NCBI RefSeq assembly: GCF_030530945.1
Contig: NZ_JAUMTZ010000010.1
Coordinates: forward strand, 10,888 to 74,887
Length of the DNA stretch: 64,000 nucleotides
Origin: Kocuria sp.
GTDB lineage: Bacteria; Actinomycetota; Actinomycetes; Actinomycetales; Micrococcaceae
Direction: 5' to 3'
The position numbers and the translations under genes are program-made. Under the pieces are notes generated by a model that was given only the letters and a program-made list of their open reading frames with translations, did no database searches and was not told the DNA's origin. This document shows, piece by piece, positions 1-8,294 of this stretch (its first letter is position 1; the number at the start of each line of letters is the position of its first letter).

Positions 1-83
1 CCCCCCCGGCCCCCCCCCAGGGCCGCCCCCCCGGCGGGGGAGCCGCCCTTCGCGCGTCCGCGGCGCACGTGGCGGGGCCGGGC
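1..83. other. C-rich gene-free left edge
   Basis: The first 40 bases are nearly pure C with short G interruptions, and bases 27-42 form a C-run/G-run near-palindrome. It lies downstream of the minus-strand methyltransferase gene, so it may be its terminator region. No coding frame is convincing here. Confidence 0.4.
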
Positions 84-905
84 TCAGCGCGGGCGGGTCT
101 CCCAGAACGCGACGGCGCTCGCGGCGGCCACGTTCAGCGAGTCCACCCCGTGGCTCATGGGGATCACCACGTGCCGGTCCGCGTGGTGCAGGGTGGCGGC
201 CCCGAGCCCCTGGCCCTCCGTGCCCAGGATCAGGGCGAGCTTCTCCGGGGCCTCGGCGGCCAGGGCGTCCACGGTCACGGCGTCCTCGCTCAGGGCCAGG
301 GCGGCGGTGAGGAAGCCCGCGTCCTTCACCCGCTGCAGGTCCGCCGTCCAGTGCTCCAGGCGCACCCACGGGACCTGGAACACGGTGCCCATGGACACGC
401 GCACGGCCCGCCGGTAGAGGGGGTCCGCGCAGCGGGGTGTGACCAGGACGGCGTCCACGTCCAGGGCCGCCGCGGAGCGGAAGATCGCGCCCACGTTGGT
501 GTGGTCCACGATGTCCTCCAGGATCGCCACCCGCCGGGAGGCGGCCAGCACCTCGGTCAGCTCCAGCGGCGCGGGCCGGTGCATCGCGGCCATGGCCCCG
601 CGGTGCAGGTGGAAGCCCGTGATCTGCTCCAGCACCTCGTCGGAGCCCACGTACACGGGCACGTCGTGGGCCTCCAGCACGTCCGTGAGCCCGGCCAGCC
701 ACTTCTCGGCCATGAAGAAGGAACGGGGCTGGTGCCCGGCCTCCAGCGCCCGGCGCAGCACCTTGGAGGACTCTGCCAGGTACAGCCCGCGCTCCGGCTC
801 CAGCTTCCGCCGCAGGGACACGTCCGTGAGGCTCGTGTAGTCGGCCACGCGGGGGTCCGCGGGGTCGGTGAGGCGGACGATGCGGTCGGACAGCGGCGGG
901 ATCAC
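84..905 (-). CDS. TrmH/SpoU family RNA 2'-O-methyltransferase
   Basis: This 273-residue protein is a SPOUT-class SAM-dependent methyltransferase acting on rRNA or tRNA ribose. The three SpoU motifs are visible in order: NVGAIFRSAAA near residue 137, LILGTEGQGL near residue 228, and IPMSHGVDSLNVAAASAV near the C-terminus, which together form the trefoil-knot SAM site. The N-terminal 100 residues match the substrate-binding domain of the RlmB/TrmH group. The start is GTG at 905, with CAGGAG six bases upstream. It is followed on the same strand side by the TauE/SafE gene, with a 67-base gap. The exact target nucleotide cannot be told from sequence. Confidence 0.88.
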   Translation of the reverse strand: MIPPLSDRIVRLTDPADPRVADYTSLTDVSLRRKLEPERGLYLAESSKVLRRALEAGHQPRSFFMAEKWLAGLTDVLEAHDVPVYVGSDEVLEQITGFHLHRGAMAAMHRPAPLELTEVLAASRRVAILEDIVDHTNVGAIFRSAAALDVDAVLVTPRCADPLYRRAVRVSMGTVFQVPWVRLEHWTADLQRVKDAGFLTAALALSEDAVTVDALAAEAPEKLALILGTEGQGLGAATLHHADRHVVIPMSHGVDSLNVAAASAVAFWETRPR

Positions 906-972
906 GAAGGTCTCCTGGTTCGGGAAGCGGGGGCGTGCGGGCGGGGGCCGGCAGGTGGGGCGGGCGCGGGGC

Positions 973-1944
973 TCAGAAGAACTTGGTGACCATGTTGGCC
1001 AGCGCCACCAGTCCCAGGACCACGATCACCGTGCGCAGCGCCACCGGGGACAGCTTCTTGCCGATCTTCGCGCCCAGCCACGAGCCCACGGTGGAGCTCA
1101 CGGCGATGAGCAGAACCACCCACCAGTTGATCCGGTCGGAGGCCAGCAGCACGTAGGACAGCGCTGCCACGATGTTCACCGCGGCCACCAGCACGTTCTT
1201 CACCGCGTTCGACGACTGCAGCGGAGCCAGCAGGAACACCCCCAGGATCCCCACCAGCAGCACCCCCTGCGCGGCCACGAAGTACCCGCCGTAGATCCCG
1301 GCCAGGAACACGAGCACGTACAGCACCACCGGCTGCCGCGCGCCGTCCTCCTGGGCGGCCGGGGCCGACGCCGCCGTCCCCGTCCGGGCGGGCAGGGCGG
1401 CGTCGCCCGCGGAACCGGCAGCGCCCGCCGAACCCGAGGCACCCACGGAACCCGCTGCGCTGCCAGGAGCCCCAGCAGCCGTGCTCTGGCGCTCCTTGCG
1501 GGCGCGCACCGCGGCCTGCAGCCGGGGCTGGAAGACCACGAACAGCAGCGCCACCACGATCAGCGCGGGGGCCACCACGTCGAAGACCTCTTCGGGCAGG
1601 TGCAGCAGCAGCCAGGCGCCGATGACCCCGCCCACCACCGAGCACGGCAGCAGCCTGAGCAGGGTGCGCCGCAGACCGCGCAGCTCGCTGCGGTAGCTCC
1701 ACGCGCCGGTGAGGTTCCCCGCGATCAGGCCCATCGCGTTGGACATGGACGCCGTGACGGGCGGCACACCCAGGGTCACCAGCACCGGGAACGTCACGAG
1801 CGTGCCTGAGCCCACGATGGTGTTGATGGTCCCGGCCCACAGCCCGGCCACCAGGATCAGCAGGACCTGCCACCACTCGAAGCCCACGGTGCCCCCCGCG
1901 CCGAGGAACTGGGTGGGCACGGACGCCGTAGTGAGCGCGAACAC
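973..1944 (-). CDS. TauE/SafE (TSUP) family permease
   Basis: A 323-residue polytopic membrane protein of the TSUP family, whose members export sulfite, organosulfonates or related anions. The family signature GTINTIVGSGTLVTFP lies near residue 35, and GGYFVAAQGVLLVGI marks the second half repeat. About eight hydrophobic segments are present. Between the halves (about residues 140-200) is an Ala/Gly/Ser-rich cytoplasmic linker that looks poorly conserved. The chosen start is GTG at 1944, only 5 bases after the stop of the ABC ATPase gene, so the two are probably cotranscribed; longer readings would run far into that gene. The substrate is not known. Confidence 0.82.
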   Translation of the reverse strand: MFALTTASVPTQFLGAGGTVGFEWWQVLLILVAGLWAGTINTIVGSGTLVTFPVLVTLGVPPVTASMSNAMGLIAGNLTGAWSYRSELRGLRRTLLRLLPCSVVGGVIGAWLLLHLPEEVFDVVAPALIVVALLFVVFQPRLQAAVRARKERQSTAAGAPGSAAGSVGASGSAGAAGSAGDAALPARTGTAASAPAAQEDGARQPVVLYVLVFLAGIYGGYFVAAQGVLLVGILGVFLLAPLQSSNAVKNVLVAAVNIVAALSYVLLASDRINWWVVLLIAVSSTVGSWLGAKIGKKLSPVALRTVIVVLGLVALANMVTKFF

Positions 1945-1949
1945 GGGGT

Positions 1950-2732
1950 TCAGCGCGCGAACGCCGCGAAGCGCTCGCCCACCCGCACCAGGCGCAGGGG
2001 CATGTCGAACGTCTCGGAGAGGTTCTCCTGGGTCATCACCCGTCCCACGGGACCGGCGGCCACGACCCGGCCCTCGCGCAGCAGCAGCGCGTGGGTGAAG
2101 CCGTCCGGGACCTCCTCCAGGTGGTGGGTGACCATGACCATCGCCGGGGAGGCCTCGTCCCGGGCGAGCTCGTCCAGGCGCTGCACGAGCTTCTCGCGGC
2201 CACCCACGTCCAGGCCCGCGGCTGGCTCGTCCAGCAGCAGCAGCTCCGGGTCGGTCATCAGCGCGCGGGCGATCAGCACCCGCTTGCGCTCCCCCTCGGA
2301 CAGCGTCCCGTACGTGCGGTCCCGCAGTGCGGCCAGGCCCCACGCGGCGAGCAGCTGCTCGGCGCGGGCGGCGTCGTCCTCGTCGTACTGCTCGCGCCAG
2401 CGTCCTGTGACGCCGTAGGCGGCGGTGAGCACCACGTCCGCCACGGACTCCGCGTGCGGGATCTGCGCGGCCAGGGTGGCGGAACTGACCCCGATGCGCG
2501 GGCGCAGCTCGAACACGTCCACCGCGCCCAGGATCTCGTCCAGGATGTCCACCATCCCGCGCGTGGGGTGCAGGCGTGCCGCGGCGATCGAGAGCAGGGT
2601 GGACTTCCCGGCGCCGTTCGGGCCCAGGATCACCCAGCGCTCACCCTCGCGCACCGTCCAGTCCACGCCGTCGAGCAGGGTCTTCTCCCCGCGAACCACC
2701 GTGACGTCCACCAATTCCAGCACTGAGCTCAT
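1950..2732 (-). CDS. ABC transporter ATP-binding protein
   Basis: A 260-residue single-domain ABC ATPase. Walker A is GPNGAGKST near residue 35, the signature is LSEGERKRVLIARAL near residue 137, and Walker B is LLLLDEPAAGLD, followed by the H-loop in MVMVTHHLEEVP. No ABC permease gene is adjacent: the next gene on the operon is the TauE/SafE permease, so this may be a stand-alone ATPase of the YlmA/ModF-like group rather than part of a classical importer. The ATG at 2732 is chosen because a TAGAGT promoter hexamer lies 7 bases upstream, with no Shine-Dalgarno site, suggesting leaderless translation; an upstream extension of 16 residues would cross the promoter. Confidence 0.83.
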   Translation of the reverse strand: MSSVLELVDVTVVRGEKTLLDGVDWTVREGERWVILGPNGAGKSTLLSIAAARLHPTRGMVDILDEILGAVDVFELRPRIGVSSATLAAQIPHAESVADVVLTAAYGVTGRWREQYDEDDAARAEQLLAAWGLAALRDRTYGTLSEGERKRVLIARALMTDPELLLLDEPAAGLDVGGREKLVQRLDELARDEASPAMVMVTHHLEEVPDGFTHALLLREGRVVAAGPVGRVMTQENLSETFDMPLRLVRVGERFAAFAR

Positions 2733-2739
2733 GACGGCA

Positions 2740-2745
2740 ACTCTA
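2740..2745 (-). promoter_or_regulatory. -10 hexamer TAGAGT, leaderless ABC ATPase gene
   Basis: TAGAGT ends 7 bases before the ATG at 2732. Transcription would begin at or next to the start codon. No ribosome binding site is seen. Confidence 0.55.
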
Positions 2746-2802
2746 GTGCCCGGTGCCCACGGCCTCCCGCCGCGGCGCACCGTGACCGGGGGGCGGGCGG
2801 GG

Positions 2803-3732
2803 TCACAGCCCCAGCAGGAACCGCAGCGCGTCCAGGTTGGGGATGTTCAGCTGGGTGTCCGCCACCTCGCGCAGCGCGGGCTTCGCGCGGTACGCCACCG
2901 ACAGTCCCGCGGTGCGTGCCAGGGCGACGTCGTTCGCGCCGTCTCCCACGACCACCACGTCCTCCGGGGCCACCCCCAGCTCACCCGCCCACCGCGCGGC
3001 GAGCTCGGCCTTGGCGGCCCCGTCCACCACGCGTCCGGTGACCCTGCCGGTGAGGTGGCCGTCCACGACCTCCAGGGTGTTCGCCGCGGCGCGGGTCAGC
3101 TCCAGGGACGCGGCCAGCGGCTCGAGCACCTGGACGAAGCCCCCGGAGACGGCGGCCACCGCGTGGCCCTCGCGCAGCAGGGTGCGCACCAGTGCCTGGG
3201 CGCCCGGGGACAGCCGCACGGAGCGGGCGACGTCGCCCACGACCTCCGCGGGAAGCCCCGCCAGCACGGCCACGCGCTCCCGCAGCGACTCCTCGAAGTC
3301 GATCTCGCCCCGCATGGCGCGCTCGGTCACGGCGGCCACCTCCGCCTCGCGGCCCGCGTGGGCCGCCAGCAGCTCGATGACCTCCTGGCGGATCAGGGTG
3401 GAGTCCACGTCCGTGACCACGAGCTTCTTCCGGGACTGGTCCATCCACCGGGCGTCCACCACGTTGAGGTCCATCCCGGGCAGCAGCTGGGACTGCGGGT
3501 CGGGGCGCAGCGTGCGCCGCAGCCCCACCGGGTCGTCGCTGTGCACGTGCACGGTCAGGGCGTTGTAGCCCTCCACGTCCGCGGCGCGGTCGTCGGAGGC
3601 GCTGCCGGTGACGCGCACCCAGTTGTGGGACTCCACGGTGGCTCCGGTGCCCTCCACGAGGTCCAGCACGGAGGCCGTGGCCTCCTCGTCCGGGGACACG
3701 GCAAAGGCGACGACGGCACAGGGTTGGGACAT
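2803..3732 (-). CDS. serB: Phosphoserine phosphatase SerB
   Basis: SerB removes phosphate from O-phosphoserine, the last step of serine synthesis. The 309-residue protein has an N-terminal ACT-like region (about residues 1-90) followed by a HAD domain. The nucleophile motif is DVDSTLIRQEV (about residue 105), motif II is the Ser in AAVSGGF, and the acidic motif IV is VVVGDGANDVALARTAGLSVAYRAKPALR, here seen as GDGANDVALA near residue 250. The ACT-HAD architecture and length match actinobacterial SerB. The start ATG at 3732 is supported by a TACACT hexamer 6 bases upstream, a leaderless arrangement. It reads away from the MMPL gene, which ends 55 bases upstream on the same strand. Confidence 0.93.
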   Translation of the reverse strand: MSQPCAVVAFAVSPDEEATASVLDLVEGTGATVESHNWVRVTGSASDDRAADVEGYNALTVHVHSDDPVGLRRTLRPDPQSQLLPGMDLNVVDARWMDQSRKKLVVTDVDSTLIRQEVIELLAAHAGREAEVAAVTERAMRGEIDFEESLRERVAVLAGLPAEVVGDVARSVRLSPGAQALVRTLLREGHAVAAVSGGFVQVLEPLAASLELTRAAANTLEVVDGHLTGRVTGRVVDGAAKAELAARWAGELGVAPEDVVVVGDGANDVALARTAGLSVAYRAKPALREVADTQLNIPNLDALRFLLGL

Positions 3733-3738
3733 GGCCGC

Positions 3739-3744
3739 AGTGTA
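3739..3744 (-). promoter_or_regulatory. -10 hexamer TACACT, leaderless serB
   Basis: TACACT lies exactly 6 bases before the serB ATG at 3732, and no Shine-Dalgarno sequence is present. Confidence 0.55.
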
Positions 3745-3787
3745 TCGGCCGCCCCGGACCCCGCACAAAGACCCCGGGTGCGCCCGC

Positions 3788-6052
3788 TCAGCCCCGCGGC
3801 GCGGAGCCCACCCGGTGCCTGCCCGGGGTTCCCACGCGCGAGGGCCACCACGAGCGGGGCCCCACGTCCAGGGCCAGGGCCGGCACCAGCAGCGAGCGCA
3901 CCAGGATGGTGTCCAGGAGCACGCCGATGACCACGATGACCGCCAGCTGCACCAGGAACAGGATGGGCAGCACCGCCAGGGCGGCGAACGTGGCGGCCAG
4001 CACGATGCCCGCGGAGGTGATGACCCCTCCGGTGGTGACCAGTCCGGCCAGCACCCCCGGGCGGTGGCCCACCACGGCCACCTCCTCCCGCACACGGCTC
4101 ATGAGGAAGATGTTGTAGTCGATGCCCAGCGCCACCAGGAACACGAAGCTGAACAGCGGCACCGTGGGGTCCGCCTGGTTGATCCCCGCCGCCTCGAACA
4201 CCAGGGTGGCCAGGCCCAGGGCGGAGAGGAAGGAGAGCACCGTGGTGGCGATCAGCAGCACGGGCATCAGGATGCTGCGCAGCAGGGCCATGAGGATCAC
4301 CAGGATGACCAGCAGGATCACGGGGATGATCAGGGCGCGGTCGTGCCCGGAGGCGGCCACGGTGTCCACCTGCACCGCGGTGGTCCCGCCCACGGCGGTC
4401 TCCGGGGAGATCCCCGCGAGCTCGTTCCGCAGGCGCTGCACCGTGGCCTGGGCCTCCTCGGAGTCGGAGGCGTGGGTGAGGGTGGCCTGCAGCAGCACGT
4501 CGCCGTTGCTCACGGTGGGCTCCACCCCGGCGAACGGTCCGGCCTGCGGTGCGGGGTAGGGCAGCGTGCCGCCCGGGGCGGCCTTGGCCGTGAAGGCGAC
4601 CGAGGCGACGTCGTGGTCGCCCGCGAGCTCACGGGCCACGTCCTGGGCGTCGTCGCGGGGGGTCAGCACGTAGACGGGGTCGCCGGAGCCGCCGGGGAAG
4701 TGCCGTTCGATGACCTCCAGGCCGTCGCGGGCCTGGGACTGCCCGGTGACGAACTCGGACTCGGGCACGCCGCCGGCGTCCAGCTGGGTGGCGCCCACGG
4801 CGGCCACGCCCAGCAGCAGGGTGCACACGATCCACACCGCCCGCGAGCGGCGCTCCACGAGGCGGGCGACCGCCGGCCACAGGCCCTTGTGGGTGAAGGG
4901 GTCCATGGCCTGGTCGTGGGTCTCGGGGTTCTCGTCCACGCGCGGCATCCGAGGCCACAGGGCGGCCCGCCCGAAGATCGCCAGCAGCGCGGGCAGCAGG
5001 GTCAGTCCGGCGAGGACCGCGAAGACCACGCCGATCGCCGTGGCCGGGCCCACCCCGCGGTTGGAGGTCAGCTGGGACAGCAGCAGGCACAGCAGCCCGG
5101 CGATCACCGTGGTCCCGGAGGCCAGCACGGCGGGGACGGTGCCCTTCCAGGCCACACGGGTGGCCTCCCAGCGCGACGGCGTGTGGTGCAGGGCCTCGCG
5201 GAAGCGGGCGGTGTAGAGCAGGCCGTAGTCGGTGGCGGCGCCGATCACGATGATCGAGAGGATCCCCTGGGTCTGCCCGCTCAGGGCGATCACCCCGTTC
5301 TGCGCGAGCACGTAGATGGCGAGGATCGCTCCGCACAGGGCGGCCACGCTGGTGAGCAGCACCAGGAACGGCAGCAGGGGCGAGCGGTAGACCACCACCA
5401 GGATCACCAGCACGGCCACCAGGGCCACGAGGAGCAGCAGCCCGTCGATGCCGGAGAACGCCTCGGAGAGGTCCGCCACGAGTCCGGCGGGTCCACTCAC
5501 GTACGCGGTGAGCCCCTCGGGGGTGTCCTGGGCCAGGCGGTCGTGCAGCTGCTCCACCACGTCCCCGGTCTCGGCGTCGGAGTCCACCACGACCACCAGC
5601 TCGGCGGCCTTGCCGTCCTGCGAGGGGATCACCGGGGAGACCTCCAGCACGCCGTCGGTGTTCTCGAAGGAGCGCGCGGTGTCCGCAAGCTTGTCCCGCT
5701 GGGCGTCGGTCAGGGCCTGCTGCGACTCCACCACCACGATGGCGGGCACGCCTTCGGAGTCCCGGAACTCCCCCAGTCTGTCCTGCACGCGGGTGGCCTG
5801 GGAGTCCACGGGCAGGAAGTCCGCCTGCGAGTTGGAGACCACGTCGGAGACCTTGCCGAACGTCGGTCCGCCCACGCCCATCACGCCCAGCCACGCGAGC
5901 ACCAGCAGCACGGGCACGAGCCACCGCAGCGCAGTGCGGCCGCTGTCCTCCCTCGACCGTGCGGGCGTGGTCTCCCCCGTACCGGCTGCGGTGCCGCGGA
6001 CGGCCGCGTCCCGTTCCTGCTCGACGGGACGGGGTGCTGGGCTGCTCGGCAT
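3788..6052 (-). CDS. MMPL family RND exporter
   Basis: A 754-residue RND-superfamily transporter of the MMPL type. It has the duplicated architecture: a short cytoplasmic N-terminus, one transmembrane helix (about 45-65), an extracytoplasmic loop (about 70-200), five further helices, then a repeat of this layout in the second half. Cytoplasmic faces show the family pattern GAATDYGLLYTARFRE and GIDYNIFLMSRVREE, whose Asp-Tyr pairs lie in the proton path. MMPL proteins move lipids, siderophores or drugs; with no polyketide or lipid gene nearby, the substrate is open. The ATG at 6052 has GAAGGTGAG just upstream. The downstream serB gene is on the same strand but has its own promoter. Confidence 0.9.
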   Translation of the reverse strand: MPSSPAPRPVEQERDAAVRGTAAGTGETTPARSREDSGRTALRWLVPVLLVLAWLGVMGVGGPTFGKVSDVVSNSQADFLPVDSQATRVQDRLGEFRDSEGVPAIVVVESQQALTDAQRDKLADTARSFENTDGVLEVSPVIPSQDGKAAELVVVVDSDAETGDVVEQLHDRLAQDTPEGLTAYVSGPAGLVADLSEAFSGIDGLLLLVALVAVLVILVVVYRSPLLPFLVLLTSVAALCGAILAIYVLAQNGVIALSGQTQGILSIIVIGAATDYGLLYTARFREALHHTPSRWEATRVAWKGTVPAVLASGTTVIAGLLCLLLSQLTSNRGVGPATAIGVVFAVLAGLTLLPALLAIFGRAALWPRMPRVDENPETHDQAMDPFTHKGLWPAVARLVERRSRAVWIVCTLLLGVAAVGATQLDAGGVPESEFVTGQSQARDGLEVIERHFPGGSGDPVYVLTPRDDAQDVARELAGDHDVASVAFTAKAAPGGTLPYPAPQAGPFAGVEPTVSNGDVLLQATLTHASDSEEAQATVQRLRNELAGISPETAVGGTTAVQVDTVAASGHDRALIIPVILLVILVILMALLRSILMPVLLIATTVLSFLSALGLATLVFEAAGINQADPTVPLFSFVFLVALGIDYNIFLMSRVREEVAVVGHRPGVLAGLVTTGGVITSAGIVLAATFAALAVLPILFLVQLAVIVVIGVLLDTILVRSLLVPALALDVGPRSWWPSRVGTPGRHRVGSAPRG

Positions 6053-6230
6053 GTCTCACCTTCGGGGGTCTCGGCACGGGGCGGTGCCAGCGCACGGGTG
6101 CGCGGACACGAACGACGACGCCGCAGCTCCTGGAGTGCCGCACCTCGCCGCATTCCATGCTACGGGGGCCTGGCCCACGAGCGGGGGCTGCAGGGCCACC
6201 GGGAAAATGCCCGCCCAGGACCGGGACATG

Positions 6231-6269
6231 GAGAGACCCCGTTCGACCTGTGGTCGAACGGGGTCTCTC
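6231..6269 (-). terminator. Hairpin terminator of tRNA-Leu
   Basis: Bases 6231-6248 and 6252-6269 form a perfect 18-bp stem with a 3-base loop, starting 5 bases after the tRNA 3' end. No T-run follows, as is usual for such hairpins in high-GC actinobacteria. Confidence 0.8.
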
Positions 6270-6274
6270 TGCTG

Positions 6275-6360
6275 TGCGCGAGGGGGGACTTGAACCCCCA
6301 CCCTCTAATACGAGGACTAGCACCTCAAGCTAGCGCGTCTGCCTATTCCGCCACCCGCGC
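6275..6360 (-). tRNA. tRNA-Leu, anticodon GAG
   Basis: An 86-base tRNA on the minus strand. The acceptor stem pairs GCGCGGG with CTCGCGC (one G-T pair) and the discriminator is A. The anticodon arm CTAGC-TTGAGGT-GCTAG carries GAG. The long variable arm (GTCCTCGTATTAGAGG, with a stem) marks a class II tRNA, and the T-arm is GGGGG-TTCAAGT-CCCCC. The CCA end is not encoded. GAG reads CUC, a major Leu codon here, and CUU. Confidence 0.95.
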
Positions 6361-6423
6361 AGGTGTCTGTCGGACCCGGTCATCCCCGTGGGAAAACCGT
6401 TGCGGCCCTCGGCAACGACAAGA

Positions 6424-6453
6424 AACCTACCACAGTTCCCGGGGCCGCTCGAA
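6424..6453 (-). promoter_or_regulatory. Candidate promoter of tRNA-Leu
   Basis: On the minus strand TTCGAG and TAGGTT are separated by 18 bases, placing a start about 57 bases before the mature tRNA 5' end. The -35 match is weak. Confidence 0.35.
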
Positions 6454-6536
6454 CCGGTGGGCTGCGCCGCACGGGGGTGCGGGCGGCGTCGCCCACCGGT
6501 GCTGCCGGGGCAGGAAGCGGCGACCGGGGCGGCGGG

Positions 6537-7292
6537 CTACTTCCCGGACTGCGCCAGGAAGTCCTCGGCACCGCCCACGAGCTCCACGTGCCCGGTGGGG
6601 ACGTCTGCGGTGACCATCGCGGCGATCTCCTGGGCGAACTCGTTGACCGTGTAGAGCTTCCCGGCGGCCGCGCGGCGCTCGTCCAGGGCACCGGGGCGGG
6701 CGCGGTTGAGCAGGGTGGCGGTCACGGTGCCCTCGATCATGTCCGCGGAGACCACCACGAAGCTCACGCCCTTCTCCTGCATCTCGGGCACGCGGGCGGT
6801 GAGGGTGTCCTCCCCGGCGCGCTTGGAGTGGGCCACGGCCTCGTACTCGGGCATGGTCTCCACCTCGTTGATGAAGTGCGCCTGGTGGCTGGTGACGAAC
6901 ACCACCCGCCCGCCCTCGGGCAGAACCGTGAGCGCCTCGGTGAGGGTGTCGTTCTGGGCGTCGCGGTTCAGGCGCAGGGCGTAGTCCTCCCCCAGCTCCG
7001 TCTCCATGCCGCCGGAGGCGTTGAGCACGAGCACGTCCACGCCGCCGAAGCGCTCCACCGCGGCCCGGAACAGCCCGCTGCGGGACTCGGGGTCCGTGAT
7101 GTCCGCCTGCACGGCGATCGCGGAGCCGCCGGCCTCGGTGATCTCCTTGACCACCTTGTTCGCGCGCGGGGCCTTCTGGCGGTAGTTGATGACCACGTTG
7201 GCGCCCTGCCCGGCGAGGATCTTGGCGGTGTCCGCCCCCACCCCTCGCGAGGACCCCGTGATGACCACGGTCTTGCCGGCAACTGAGCTCAT
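6537..7292 (-). CDS. SDR family oxidoreductase
   Basis: A 251-residue short-chain dehydrogenase/reductase downstream of fabG on the same strand (46-base gap), so probably cotranscribed. The cofactor motif is GSSRGVGAD near residue 14 (TGxxxGxG type), NASG replaces the usual NAG, and the active-site Ser lies in VFVTSHQ. In the catalytic stretch the Lys is clear (AHSKRAGED), but the residue four before it is Val rather than Tyr; the nearest Tyr (EYEAVAHSK) is seven residues before the Lys. I recall close actinobacterial relatives with the same spacing, so this may be a subfamily trait and not a mutation. GAAGGAG supports the ATG at 7292. The substrate is unknown; a fatty acid or mycolate-like reductase role is only suggested by fabG. 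Confidence 0.8.
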   Translation of the reverse strand: MSSVAGKTVVITGSSRGVGADTAKILAGQGANVVINYRQKAPRANKVVKEITEAGGSAIAVQADITDPESRSGLFRAAVERFGGVDVLVLNASGGMETELGEDYALRLNRDAQNDTLTEALTVLPEGGRVVFVTSHQAHFINEVETMPEYEAVAHSKRAGEDTLTARVPEMQEKGVSFVVVSADMIEGTVTATLLNRARPGALDERRAAAGKLYTVNEFAQEIAAMVTADVPTGHVELVGGAEDFLAQSGK

Positions 7293-7338
7293 GAGATGTC
7301 TCCTTCGAGGATGCGGTGCTGGTGGAAAGGGAGGGGTG

Positions 7339-8064
7339 TCAGTGGCCCATGCTCAGGCCGCCGTCCACGGGGATCACGGCCCCCGAGACGTACGCGGCGT
7401 CAGGGGAGGCCAGGTAGGTCACGGCACCGGCCACCTCGCGCGCGAGCCCGAAGCGGCCCGCGGGGATCATGGACAGGTAGTTGTCCGTGACCTCCTCGGG
7501 CAGCTCCTCCGTCATGGCGGTGCTGATGTAGCCGGGGGTGACCACGTTCGCGGTGACCCCCCGGGAGCCGAGCTCGCGGGTGATCGCCCGGGCCATGCCG
7601 GTGAGCCCGGCCTTGGAGGCGGCGTAGTTCACCTGGCCGGGGGCGCCGGTGTAGCCCACCACGGAGGAGATGAAGACCACCCGGCCGCGCTTCAGGCGCA
7701 TGAAGCCCTTGGTGGCCCGCTGGACCACACGGAACGCCCCGGTGAGGTTGGTGTCCACCACGTCCTGGAAGTCCGCCTCCTTCATGCGCAGCAGCAGCGT
7801 GTCCTTGGTGATGCCCGCGTTCGCCACCAGGACCTCCACGGGTCCGAAGCGGGACTCGACCTCCTTGAACGCCGCGTCCACCGAGGCGGAGTCGGTGACG
7901 TCCGCCGTGACGGTGTGGGTTCCCTCGGGGCCCTCCGCCCCGGAGCGGGAGGTGACCACCACGGTGTCCCCCTGGGCCACGAAGGCCTCCGCGATCGCGC
8001 GGCCGATGCCGCGGTTGCCTCCCGTGACGAGCACGGTGCGCGGGTTCGTGGGCTGATGGGTCAT
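7339..8064 (-). CDS. fabG: 3-oxoacyl-[ACP] reductase FabG
   Basis: FabG reduces 3-oxoacyl-ACP with NADPH in type II fatty acid synthesis. The 241-residue protein shows the full classical SDR set: TGGNRGIGRAIA at about residue 14, NAGIT near residue 85, Ser in VFISSVVG near 132, and catalytic YAASKAG near 147, followed by PGYISTAMTEELP. Length and motifs match MabA/FabG1 of actinobacteria. GGAAGGTG lies 6 bases before the ATG at 8064. The second SDR gene follows 46 bases downstream. Confidence 0.92.
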   Translation of the reverse strand: MTHQPTNPRTVLVTGGNRGIGRAIAEAFVAQGDTVVVTSRSGAEGPEGTHTVTADVTDSASVDAAFKEVESRFGPVEVLVANAGITKDTLLLRMKEADFQDVVDTNLTGAFRVVQRATKGFMRLKRGRVVFISSVVGYTGAPGQVNYAASKAGLTGMARAITRELGSRGVTANVVTPGYISTAMTEELPEEVTDNYLSMIPAGRFGLAREVAGAVTYLASPDAAYVSGAVIPVDGGLSMGH

Positions 8065-8187
8065 GGGACACCTTCCGTGTCGGGTGCGTGCGGCGGGGCC
8101 GCCGCACGCGGGATCGGGACGTCACAGCATCCTAACCGGCGCCCGCACGCGGGTCCCCGTCCCCCACCGGGAGCCCGCCCCGCCCAC

Positions 8188-8217
8188 TTGGGGGCCGGCG
8201 GGCAACGGTGCCACAAT
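8188..8217 (+). promoter_or_regulatory. Candidate promoter of the DUF3099 gene
   Basis: TTGGGG and CACAAT are spaced by 18 bases and would start transcription near 8224, giving a 5' leader of about 70 bases that includes the GAAGGA site at 8280. Confidence 0.35.
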
Positions 8218-8294
8218 GGTCAGCACGCTCACCTTCACGGTGACGGCGTTGGCTCCGGGCACATCCCGCAGGATTCGTCGAAGGACCGGTTCCC

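Noticed and set aside
1..45. C-run at the window edge as an origin or repeat element
   Set aside because: Only a homopolymer-rich stretch with no repeat unit or box; a terminator remnant is simpler.
3608..6613. Plus-strand open frame of about 1000 codons opposite the MMPL gene and across tRNA-Leu
   Set aside because: It runs through the tRNA and terminator and has only His/Gln/Gly-rich composition.
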